DNA from: Planctomycetaceae bacterium
GTDB lineage: Bacteria; Planctomycetota; Planctomycetia; Pirellulales; Thermoguttaceae
Assembly (NCBI GenBank): GCA_009776995.1
Contig: WRMR01000129.1
Span: 1 to 10,710, forward strand
Reading direction: 5' to 3'
Length of the DNA stretch: 10,710 nucleotides
The position numbers and the translations under genes were made by a program. The notes under the pieces were generated by a model. The model was not told the DNA's origin. It searched no databases and worked only from the letters and a program-made list of their open reading frames with translations. This document shows, in pieces, positions 1-6,284 of the stretch. Positions within the stretch are counted from its first letter, which is position 1. Every line of letters starts with the position of its first letter.

Positions 1-159
1 CCGGGGTTGATTTGTGTTACGCCGGAAAAATATCAGCTATGAAGATTGTCCCATTGAGGGTCGATTTTGTCAAGAGGCGTCCATGCCGGGACTGGTGGCG
101 AGTGCAGAATACGGAGTTCCCGGATAGGAATTTTGATTTTCAAACCATTTTTTTCGTCG

Positions 160-186
160 GTTTCGCGATATTTGGTGTGTTTCGCG
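160..186. repeat. Two direct copies of GTTTCGCG
   Basis: The 8-mer GTTTCGCG occurs at 160-167 and again at 179-186, 19 bp apart, in a stretch (1-241) where I see no convincing gene. Both strands have open frames here, but none gives a recognisable protein. From memory, strings of TTTCG(C/T)G units occur as short interspersed repeats in environmental genomes including planctomycetes, so this may be a decayed repeat of that type. With only two copies, that is a weak inference. Confidence 0.25.
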
Positions 187-241
187 TTGAAAATCATTGT
201 GACGGAGTCTGGCAACCCGGATTCGGGGAATAGCCAAAAAC

Positions 242-505
242 ATAACCCGTGAACAGATACGCGAGTTTGTATATACTCCGGTGCCTGGCAGTTGGTTGAA
301 CATTGCGGAATGTGAATTGAGCGTTTTGACGAAGCAATGTTTAAGTGTACGAATGAATGACATGGAAAATGTACGCCGTGCGGTTGCGGCTTGGACCGAC
401 TATCGGAACGAACATGCAAAGGAAGTCAACTGGCAGTTCACCACAAACGACGCCAGAACAAAATTGAAATCCATTTATCCCGTCTATCACTTCGAAAACA
501 AATGA
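242..505 (+). pseudogene. IS630-family transposase, C-terminal fragment
   Basis: The reading frame ends in a peptide typical of the C-terminus of DDE transposases of the IS630 family: FVYTPVPGSWLNIAECELSV, then KQCLS, AAWTDYRNEH and NWQFTTNDARTKLKSIYP. In the family, the GSWLN-E motif carries the last catalytic acidic residue, and the W-FTT-DARIKL segment lies near the end. The frame is open only back to 203 (a TGA at 200-202), and nothing upstream resembles the first two catalytic aspartates, so about the first three quarters of the protein is missing. The TAA-like end of the frame is followed at about 541-550 by CAGTCCAGTA, which could be the outer end of the element (IS630 elements target TA). 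I could not confirm this without the other end. It is a remnant, almost certainly inactive. Confidence 0.75.
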
Positions 506-637
506 GTATAAATTTAATCAACATGAATTTTTAGAAAGGACAGTCCAGTAGGATAATAAACAGTCATTTTGTATTCCCCTTTTCCGCGTTCTGGGCTACT
601 CACATTTCGAGTCACGGAAAAAATTCACGATGTTATT

Positions 638-702
638 TCACGCAGAGCACACGGAGAATTCTTACCTGGCACCATCTCTGCGACCTCTGCGCTCTCTGCG
701 AG
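638..702. repeat. Palindromic repeat of 9-bp CTCTGCGNN units
   Basis: Three copies of CTCTGCG begin at 676, 685 and 694, an exact 9-bp period. Upstream, CGCAGAG at 641-647 followed by CACGGAG at about 650-656 gives the same units on the other strand. The whole can therefore fold as an imperfect hairpin with a loop around 660-672. It sits in the non-coding stretch 506-731, between the IS630 remnant and the broken repressor gene; I see no gene in that stretch. This resembles the 'cacagag/ctctgtg' interspersed repeats I recall from planctomycete and other environmental genomes. The resemblance is from memory and the function is unknown. Confidence 0.55.
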
Positions 703-731
703 AAAAAAGATTTTTTTGCGACAACGCCGCG

Positions 732-1086
732 TCAGTGTCTGTACTCGAAACTCCGCGTTTTTTTGGCATCCCGGATCATTTTTTCCATTTCACGATAACC
801 GGCTTCGGACAATTCGTCATCGGCCACGTTCAACAGCGTCGCCACAGCAACGGCGGGACGACCGGCAAAGAGCGTGTCGAGCAGATTTTTGAGCAACGAT
901 TGCGGAGCTTCTTCCCGCCGCAACACCGGGCGATAGAGATAACGTGTTTTCTCACGCCGGTATTCGAGAAAACCTTATAATGGCAAGGACATCGCCGACC
1001 GACGCTTCGCCAAACCGGAGTACAGTTTCGACAACCTGCCGCTCGCGAGACGCAAGCGTCTCCAGTCGGGGTGACGATTTTGACAT
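732..1086 (-). pseudogene. BlaI/MecI/CopY-family repressor, internal deletion and frameshift
   Basis: This is a winged-helix transcriptional repressor of the BlaI/MecI/CopY family, normally about 120-130 residues. The start at 1086 is supported by GGGAGGA 5 bases upstream. The first part reads LASRERQVVETVLRFGEASVGDVLAII, matching the family's helix 1 and helix 2 region. That frame then runs into a stop. In another frame, starting around 977, the family pattern resumes as GFLEYRREKTRYLYRPV (the wing), then LRREEAPQSLLKNLLDTLFAG and DDELSEAGYREMEKMIRDAK (the dimerisation domain), ending in TGA at 732-734. About 20 residues are missing between the two parts compared with MecI, and they are the ones that include the DNA-recognition helix. 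The deletion also shifts the frame. No BlaR1/M56 protease partner gene follows; an IS630 remnant lies there instead. The protein should be non-functional as a repressor. Confidence 0.82.
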
Positions 1087-1116
1087 GAATTCCTCCCATA
1101 TCCTGTGTTTTATCAA

Positions 1117-1158
1117 AAAGTGCTTTAATTGAAGCATCTGCTCGAAATACAGCACTTT
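1117..1158. promoter_or_regulatory. Inverted repeat AAAGTGCT-N26-AGCACTTT upstream of the broken repressor
   Basis: AAAGTGCT at 1117-1124 is the exact reverse complement of AGCACTTT at 1151-1158, with 26 bases between. It lies 31-72 bases upstream of the repressor gene's ATG at 1086, where its promoter should be. Genes of the BlaI family are usually autoregulated through a dyad in this position, so this is a candidate operator. It does not contain the classical TACA-N-TGTA pattern. I see no strong -35/-10 pair that fits it. Confidence 0.35.
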
Positions 1159-1224
1159 CGGACTTGGGAGTCAAGAGCAATTCGAGAGTGAATTGCCGTG
1201 AAATCTTCCGGCTTTCGTCAAAAA

Positions 1225-1261
1225 AAAAACGACGGGCAGACATCTCTGCGCCGTCGTTTTT
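1225..1261. terminator. Bidirectional rho-independent terminator
   Basis: AAAAACGACGG at 1225-1235 pairs with CCGTCGTTTTT at 1251-1261, and GCAGA/TCTGC inside extends the stem with a single bulged G and a CATC loop. The stem is GC-rich and is flanked by A-run and T-run on opposite sides, so it can terminate transcription on both strands. On the minus strand it lies about 107 bases after the stop of the small lipoprotein gene and isolates it from the broken repressor gene. Confidence 0.85.
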
Positions 1262-1367
1262 GTCTATTGCATCAGGGTACGTATCCCCCCTGTTTCTGGT
1301 CACTCTTGCGAGTTTCCTAAAAAATGTTGTGCGTCACGACTTCGCAAGCCGCAACAAAGTGGACATC

Positions 1368-1541
1368 TTATTCTGCTTCGGGTGTAGCAGGGGCACCGCC
1401 TGCCGGGGTTTCAGCAGGTGTTTCATCGTCAGCTTGTTGGGTTGCATCAGGTGTCGGTGTCGGTGGTGCAGGTTTTTTGCAACCAAGCGAGAAGCAAGCG
1501 AGGCAGGCGACCATCAGGGTGAGTGCGATCAGTTTTTTCAT
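1368..1541 (-). CDS. Small proline-rich lipoprotein, unknown function
   Basis: This is a 57-residue protein beginning MKKLIALTLMVACLACFSLG, followed by a cysteine at 21 and a Lys-Lys pair. The charged start, the hydrophobic core and the Gly-Cys junction fit a lipoprotein signal peptide cut before Cys21, although the -3/-2 residues (Ser-Leu) are not the usual Leu-Ala/Ser. The remaining 36 residues are rich in Pro, Thr, Ala and Glu (PAPPTPTPD, ETPAETPAGG) and look disordered. It is therefore probably a small surface or periplasm-facing lipid-anchored peptide. The start is well supported by AAGGAG at 1551-1556 (minus strand), 9 bases before ATG. A promoter with a CRP-like palindrome lies upstream and a strong terminator downstream, so it is a monocistronic unit. 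I do not recognise a family. Low-complexity sequence makes homology searches weak, but the complete expression signals argue that it is real. Confidence 0.75.
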   Translation of the reverse strand: MKKLIALTLMVACLACFSLGCKKPAPPTPTPDATQQADDETPAETPAGGAPATPEAE

Positions 1542-1620
1542 TCTACATTTCTCCTTACGTTTTGCACATCATCAGTTGTGAGTTGTGCCGTGTCAGACAT
1601 TACGGCGACTTTAGCCGGAT

Positions 1621-1636
1621 CGTGAAACATTTCACA
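1621..1636. promoter_or_regulatory. CRP-like operator (CGTGA-N6-TCACA)
   Basis: CGTGA at 1621-1625, six bases, and TCACA at 1632-1636 match the CRP/FNR-superfamily consensus TGTGA-N6-TCACA at 9 of 10 positions. The core GTGAAA-CA-TTTCAC is a perfect 6-bp inverted repeat. It lies just downstream of the predicted transcription start (about 1639, minus strand) of the lipoprotein gene, a position where a bound regulator would block transcription rather than activate it. The regulator itself is not in the window, so which protein binds is inference. Confidence 0.5.
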
Positions 1637-1645
1637 ATCTTCACT

Positions 1646-1674
1646 ATAATATGACGTATCAAGGAATAGTGCAA
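1646..1674 (-). promoter_or_regulatory. Sigma70-type promoter of the lipoprotein gene
   Basis: Read on the minus strand, TTGCAC (1674-1669) is a good -35 box and TATTAT (1651-1646) a good -10 box, separated by exactly 17 bases. Transcription would begin near 1639, giving a leader of about 97 nt before the lipoprotein ATG at 1541. The surrounding 1640-1760 stretch is very AT-rich. Confidence 0.6.
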
Positions 1675-1772
1675 CCGTTTTTGCGAAAAACAAGGCAAAA
1701 AAATATTAATTTCTTAGAATATATATTATAATATGATTTTCTTTTCAGTCACAACAAAAATACGTAAACTGC

Positions 1773-4133
1773 CTAATTTCCACGTGTAAATTGTGGAACC
1801 GCCATCTGCGGAGTCTGGCTGCCGCTAAATGGTTGCAACAGCAATGGTTCTGTCATTGAGGGAATTGTTGCAGGAACCGTAGCTTCAGGGAGTCTTACAG
1901 GCGAAAGCGGTGGAGATTGCGGATTCAATGATTGTGCATCAGCACGGTAAAGTATATAAAACTCCGTTTCAAAAACAGGTTCCAACTTCAACAGTGGCGA
2001 CTGAGAGGATTTTTCCGACAAAATATACGTAAAACGATATTTTTCCTGCAACGCGATCAGTTCGTCTTGGGATTTTGTCTGCAAAATTTGTTCAAGCAAT
2101 AATCGTTCCTGCCTGCTACTGTACCTTTCCCTGAGATCATCAGGAACATGATCAAGGTTGAGCGAATAACAGTCATTCATCGTTTCATACCACTTGACCA
2201 ACGACGCGGCGTCATGCGGCATTTCTTTCCGGGTACTGACATTCGCCCGTTTGGCGTACCACTTGAACGATTCATCGCGCTGCGGAACCAGGAAAATCGC
2301 GTCTTCCTCCGTGTTTTCAGCGATCCATTCGCACATTGCAAGCCATGTCGGAAAGATGTTCGGCGACGAACTGGGAAGCACCGTTCGCGGGATGGTCGGG
2401 AACAAACGTTTTTGCGAGTGTTCGAGCAACATCGGCACAGAGGCTCCGAACACGATCAGCAGGCTCAACATCAACTGCAACATTGACCAGCTTGGCGGAC
2501 GGTCGGGTTGTGACGAATGGTTGCGGTTCCAAAACAGCAGGAAACCGCAGAAGATGAGTACAACACCGTAGGCCAGTGTATTCGATTCGCTCGTGCAATT
2601 GTCGTAGGACAAGCCGGTGCGCATCGGCGGGCAGAAGTTCGTGAAATACAAAAACGCCAGTCCATAAACCACACCGGCCATCAAGGCCGAACCGCCAAGC
2701 GATTTGATCCACCAATGCGTTTCAGCCGGGTATTGCGTCTTGCGGCAAAGTGCGATCGCGCGGTACAAAATCGCTGTGCCGCAAAGGGCCATGCCCAGCG
2801 GAATGGTAAAATCGGTCATGCGAAACCAATAATACTTGAGCAGTTTTGCGGCAAGAATCACCTGGGGTGGAAGCTGGCTTTCGTCCTCAATGGGAACGCG
2901 TAGCCCGTAGGCAATGATGAACCCGACACAGGAAATCATAATCGTCCCGACGACAAAGCACGCAATGCGGAACCCCGGCGGTGCGGGCGGCTGGATGATC
3001 GGCTCGTTGTCAGGTACGGCTTGCGGGTCGTCCGGGCGGATGGTTTTGCGCCCCCAAACGACAGCAGCGCAAAACAGCCAGGCCATCGTCAGCAACGACA
3101 AGCGAATGGTCCAGCTTGTGTAAAACCTGTAGGGCAACAGGTGATGCGGTAACCGCTTGAACACGGCGATATAATTAGCTTGTTCCTTGATGTGTTGAGC
3201 TTCAGACTTCTGGTTTTCAGGTTCAGGGTTTCCGGCTTCAGACTCCGGGTTTTGCGTTTCAGAAGGTTGGACTTCGGACTCCGGCCACTCTGCTCTCTGC
3301 TCTCTGCTCTCTGCGCTCCCCAAAGCCCGATCCATCAAAATGCACGGCACAACGCCAACCAGCGAAATTGCGCCGCCGATCAGCAACGGCAGGATCATTC
3401 GCTTGAGCGGCATCCGGTCGGTGCGCCGTTGTAACAGCCAGGCCATGCCGCCTGCCACAACCGCCCAACCGCCGACAACCGGATGATACGCGGCGGCCAT
3501 GCCGAACAACACCCACATCAGATTCCAGCGATTTCGGGCAAGAGCATCAAGCCCCAAAAAAACGAACACATACGCGAACACCTTGCCCTCAATACCGCCG
3601 ATGATCCACTCGCCTGCCATTTGAAATTTGACCATAAAACAGGCGAACACAAGTGCAGAAACGACCGACGCCCAGGGGATAGTCACGACCACGCGGCTGA
3701 GACGATACCAACCCAAAGCCAAGGCCAGCCACAGCACCGACCGTCCCACCCAGGTTGCTACGTCGAGCCCCATGTAAAGCGTGAGCCAGCCAAAGGTTTT
3801 GTAAAACAGCCAGTGCGTGTCGTAACTGTTCAAAAACACATCATTTTTCAACAGTTCAGGTTGCCAGGCATGCATGGCCTTGCCGACGTAATACGGCTCA
3901 TTGGTGTCAGGAACCGGCCAAGCCCCATAAATGAAAAAAATGGCGAAAATCAGGATCAACTCGGCCAATGCCCGGGTGAACGGTTGCCGCTCGACCTCGG
4001 GAATCGGCGGTCCAATCCGTCTTTTGGGTGTGTCGTCTTTGAGATCGTCCCACGTGACGCTCGATGGCTGTTGTGGTTTGCCAATGTCCATCCTGTTGAC
4101 GGCATCCTGGCGATTGTGATGTTTTTTGCTCAT
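1773..4133 (-). CDS. Large multi-spanning membrane protein, DUF6798-like
   Basis: This 786-residue inner-membrane protein has a charged cytoplasmic N-terminus (1-50), then many hydrophobic segments (about 55-72, 131-150, 155-170, 185-197, 205-236, 245-268, 340-360, 388-410, 440-462, 482-498, 521-535 and 550-568). A soluble C-terminal part (about 590-735) follows, then a Pro/Ser-rich tail. The first loop reads NEPYYVGKAMHAWQPELLKN-DVFLNSYDTHWLFY, which recalls the acidic first loop of GT-C glycosyltransferases. From memory, the overall pattern and the C-terminal 'WIAENTEEDAIFLVPQ...FKWYAKRANV' section match a planctomycete group with a DUF6798 domain; its function is unknown. I see no clear ribosome site before the ATG at 4133. 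Residues about 271-316 are an in-frame repeat insertion (see the repeat entry). The next minus-strand gene upstream starts at 6009 and ends at 4327, nearly 200 bases away, so they are probably not one operon. A GT-C-type transferase is a possibility, not a conclusion. Confidence 0.85.
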   Translation of the reverse strand: MSKKHHNRQDAVNRMDIGKPQQPSSVTWDDLKDDTPKRRIGPPIPEVERQPFTRALAELILIFAIFFIYGAWPVPDTNEPYYVGKAMHAWQPELLKNDVFLNSYDTHWLFYKTFGWLTLYMGLDVATWVGRSVLWLALALGWYRLSRVVVTIPWASVVSALVFACFMVKFQMAGEWIIGGIEGKVFAYVFVFLGLDALARNRWNLMWVLFGMAAAYHPVVGGWAVVAGGMAWLLQRRTDRMPLKRMILPLLIGGAISLVGVVPCILMDRALGSAESREQRAEWPESEVQPSETQNPESEAGNPEPENQKSEAQHIKEQANYIAVFKRLPHHLLPYRFYTSWTIRLSLLTMAWLFCAAVVWGRKTIRPDDPQAVPDNEPIIQPPAPPGFRIACFVVGTIMISCVGFIIAYGLRVPIEDESQLPPQVILAAKLLKYYWFRMTDFTIPLGMALCGTAILYRAIALCRKTQYPAETHWWIKSLGGSALMAGVVYGLAFLYFTNFCPPMRTGLSYDNCTSESNTLAYGVVLIFCGFLLFWNRNHSSQPDRPPSWSMLQLMLSLLIVFGASVPMLLEHSQKRLFPTIPRTVLPSSSPNIFPTWLAMCEWIAENTEEDAIFLVPQRDESFKWYAKRANVSTRKEMPHDAASLVKWYETMNDCYSLNLDHVPDDLRERYSSRQERLLLEQILQTKSQDELIALQEKYRFTYILSEKSSQSPLLKLEPVFETEFYILYRADAQSLNPQSPPLSPVRLPEATVPATIPSMTEPLLLQPFSGSQTPQMAVPQFTRGN
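3200..3315. repeat. In-frame 36-bp and 7-bp tandem repeats inside the membrane protein gene
   Basis: CTTC(A/G)GACT(T/C)C(T/G/C)G-type cores begin at 3200, 3236 and 3272, an exact 36-bp period, with the first two units about two-thirds identical. Directly after them, the 7-mer CTCTGCT begins at 3288, 3295 and 3302, with a fourth copy ending in G at 3309-3315. Translated on the minus strand this gives acidic low-complexity sequence (SAESREQRAEWPESE, then 12-residue units SEVQPSETQNPE and SEAGNPEPENQK). It falls in a loop between membrane segments, before 'EQANYIAVFKRLPHHLLPY', which looks conserved. The 36-bp unit keeps the frame. Confidence 0.8.
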
Positions 4134-4278
4134 GCTGAGTGAATGATTACTATTCCGATGTGGCTTTGGGCGTCCATGACGCTTCAGCTAAACGAAACAA
4201 CCCCAAGGTAACATTATGCCAAAAATAGATTTTTCAAGCAAGAGCAATCATTGGCCGGGGAAACCAAGATGGCAGGGC

Positions 4279-4301
4279 GGTTGTGCCGTGGCTCCACAAC
4301 C
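4279..4301. other. Hairpin GGTTGTG-N9-CACAACC after the kinase gene
   Basis: A perfect 7-bp inverted repeat with a 9-base loop starts about 25 bases past the stop of the UbiB-family gene on the minus strand. It could end or stabilise that transcript, but no T-run follows on either strand, so a classical rho-independent terminator is not supported. Apart from this hairpin I see nothing in the 4134-4326 gap; a possible 82-codon plus-strand frame starting at 4216 runs into the kinase gene antisense and is not convincing. Confidence 0.3.
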
Positions 4302-4326
4302 ACTTGCAGATGCTTTGTGTGGATTG

Positions 4327-6009
4327 CTATTTCCTGTCAAACAGCAGCGTTGTCACCGTCATGAACAGGCCGAACGCGATGGCCAAACAACCGCCGATAA
4401 GCAGTGCGTTGCCGAAAGAGTGGGAGATTTCGGCGTGGATGAGAATCGCACCGGCGATAATTAATGCCGTGCTGACCATTGCAACGGCCAGCCGCTTGCT
4501 GGAGCGCGTGACCGTTCGGTCGAAGACCATCAAGCCTTCGTGCGTGAGCCGCAACTGGAACTGGTTGCGATTGAGCAATCGGAAGAAACGGTCAGTGTTG
4601 TTCGGCAGCGACTCGATCATTTCCGCGTAAGCCAGTGCGGTGCGCGTGACTCGTTTGCGGATGCGGTTCGGACTGTAACGCCGCCGCACAAGCCGTACGA
4701 TATAAGGCCGCGCGTGGGCGATGACATCGAAGCCGGGTGCCATCGCCGTGACGATTCCCTCGGTGGTCGTAATCGCCTTAATCAGGAAAACGATGTCGCT
4801 GGGACAGTGAATTTGATATTTGCGAAGCTTCTCGAAAAAATCCTGCAAGAGTTTTCCGATTTGCATGCGCGTGACCGGTGTGGCTCGGAAACGCGCGATG
4901 TACGTGGCAACATCCGACTGAAAGTCGCGCCGACCGGCCGTCATGGGATCAATTTCAGCCAAGTCGATCACCGCGCGAATAACCAGTTCTGCGTCACCGA
5001 GTGCGACGCCGTAAAAGACGCTGGCCAGCAAGTCGGCAGTTTTCCGGTCAATGGAGCCTGTCATGCCGCAGTCAATGAAAACGACACGTTCGTTGTCCTG
5101 GATAAAAAGATTGCCCGGGTGCGGATCGGCGTGAAAGAACCCGAACTGGAAACACTGCCGGAACACCGCATCACAGATCGTTTTGACGATTCGCACCCGT
5201 TTCGACAGCGAAAGCGTCACGAGATCGATTTTCGACAAGGGCCGCCCGACGATTTCTTCGGTCGTCAACACGTCGCTGGTCGTCGCGTCCCAGAACACAC
5301 TGGGAAAACCGATCGTTTCTGAATCGGCGAACAAATGGCGCAGTCGCTCGGTCGATTCCGCTTCCTGATGATAGTCGAGTTCCTGACTCAACTGTTGGGC
5401 AAACTCGCGCACCACGCCGACCGGGCTGAAACCGAGATTCTTGTAATGCGCTTCGAGCCAACGGGCGAGAAATTCGAGAACTTCCATGTCCGACCGGATC
5501 GTGTTTCGCACACCTGGACGCATAATCTTGACCACGACCGGGGTACCGTCCCGGAGCCGCGCACGATAGGTTTGCCCAATCGAACCGGCGGCAAGCGGCG
5601 TTTCCTCGAAACTGGCAAACAGTTCCTTTTCCCGGCCATGCAAGTCCGCCGCAAGAGTCGCCTGCATAACTGCGAAGGGCAACTCTTTGCAATTGTCCTG
5701 CAACAGGCGAAATTCCTCGATAAAATCCGGTGGTAGCAAGTCGGGACGCGTACTGAGCACCTGTCCCATTTTGATAAATGTTGGCCCCAGTTCCTCAAGC
5801 ACCTTGCGCACACGCGCGGCGAAAGGCAAACGCTCAACTTCCGGGTCGGGCAATCGTCGCCGGAAAAATCGCCTGCCCCGTGCGTACCAGCGGTCAAGCC
5901 CCGTCGCGTGGACAAAGTCGCCGAATCCGAACCGTATCAAAACCGACACGATTTCCGTCACCCGCTTGATATTGCGAATCGTACTTGTCAACGGAATTTC
6001 AACCGGCAT
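4327..6009 (-). CDS. UbiB/ABC1/AarF-family atypical kinase
   Basis: This 560-residue protein has the full set of UbiB/ABC1/ADCK-family motifs. They are the KxGQ motif as KMGQ (80-83), the Ala-rich loop as AAGSIGQ (140-146), the nucleotide-site lysine in VVVKIMRPG (K161), ELDYHQEAE (210-218), the catalytic loop HADPHPGN (293-300), the metal-site motif IDCGMTG (312-318), and two C-terminal membrane helices (about 508-526 and 533-556). UbiB proteins are membrane-bound ATPases or kinases that support quinone-precursor biosynthesis in proteobacteria. Planctomycetes use menaquinone, so the actual substrate here is unknown. I chose ATG at 6009 (MPVEIPLTSTIRNIKRV) because the family aligns from there; an extension to a TTG at 6105 adds 32 residues that look unrelated. 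The metal-site motif has Cys where the family usually has Phe (DCG for DFG). No quinone-pathway neighbour is present. Confidence 0.92.
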   Translation of the reverse strand: MPVEIPLTSTIRNIKRVTEIVSVLIRFGFGDFVHATGLDRWYARGRRFFRRRLPDPEVERLPFAARVRKVLEELGPTFIKMGQVLSTRPDLLPPDFIEEFRLLQDNCKELPFAVMQATLAADLHGREKELFASFEETPLAAGSIGQTYRARLRDGTPVVVKIMRPGVRNTIRSDMEVLEFLARWLEAHYKNLGFSPVGVVREFAQQLSQELDYHQEAESTERLRHLFADSETIGFPSVFWDATTSDVLTTEEIVGRPLSKIDLVTLSLSKRVRIVKTICDAVFRQCFQFGFFHADPHPGNLFIQDNERVVFIDCGMTGSIDRKTADLLASVFYGVALGDAELVIRAVIDLAEIDPMTAGRRDFQSDVATYIARFRATPVTRMQIGKLLQDFFEKLRKYQIHCPSDIVFLIKAITTTEGIVTAMAPGFDVIAHARPYIVRLVRRRYSPNRIRKRVTRTALAYAEMIESLPNNTDRFFRLLNRNQFQLRLTHEGLMVFDRTVTRSSKRLAVAMVSTALIIAGAILIHAEISHSFGNALLIGGCLAIAFGLFMTVTTLLFDRK

Positions 6010-6190
6010 GGGATAACACTCACGTAAAATATTGAAAACAGCACGTTTTTGAAACTGACCATGAAACTGTACAATTATTTTAATCGCCCGGTGGCCAAAG
6101 GACAATCGCTTTGTCGCAAGATTTGCGAAAAAAGCGGTTGTTTCAACAAGCCGTAACCATCGAACACAGTTTCATCAGACAAAATTCATC

Positions 6191-6220
6191 TTGAGTGATT
6201 ATCACGAAAAAACTGATAAT
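6191..6220 (+). promoter_or_regulatory. Promoter with overlapping palindrome upstream of the 209-aa gene
   Basis: TTGAGT (6191-6196) and GATAAT (6215-6220) form a plausible sigma70-type promoter with an 18-base spacer, 65 bases before the ATG at 6285. The perfect palindrome GTGAT-T-ATCAC (6195-6205) overlaps the -35 box and the start of the spacer, the usual place for a repressor site. This lies in the 6010-6284 divergent region between the kinase gene and the SNF2 operon. I could not pick a strong kinase promoter on the other strand. Confidence 0.45.
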
Positions 6221-6284
6221 TAAAGTCTCCCCGCCATTCACCCGATTTTGTTTTCAAGCTTTAGCGTAAGTTGCGGTAAATCTT

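Noticed and set aside
638..702. Possible CRISPR array
   Set aside because: Units are 9 bp with no unique spacers and are arranged as a hairpin.
703..719. AAAAAAGATTTTTTT as a terminator of the repressor gene
   Set aside because: The stem is only A:T pairs with no GC-rich part, so it would not form a stable terminator.
830..1303. Minus-strand 157-codon frame running over the terminator and the broken repressor
   Set aside because: It reads through a strong terminator hairpin and its C-terminal half is an off-frame reading of the repressor gene.
3483..4142. Plus-strand 219-codon open frame opposite the start of the large membrane protein
   Set aside because: No recognisable protein pattern; it is antisense to a gene with clear membrane segments and conserved-looking loops.
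4216..4464. Small plus-strand frame starting in the gap before the kinase gene's 3' end
   Set aside because: No ribosome site and more than half of it is antisense to the kinase gene.
4540..5322. Plus-strand 260-codon open frame
   Set aside because: It lies wholly antisense to the UbiB-family kinase, whose motifs are unmistakable; the frame is charged and featureless.
6010..6105. 32-residue N-terminal extension of the kinase from a TTG
   Set aside because: The family begins close to the ATG at 6009; the extension has no family resemblance.
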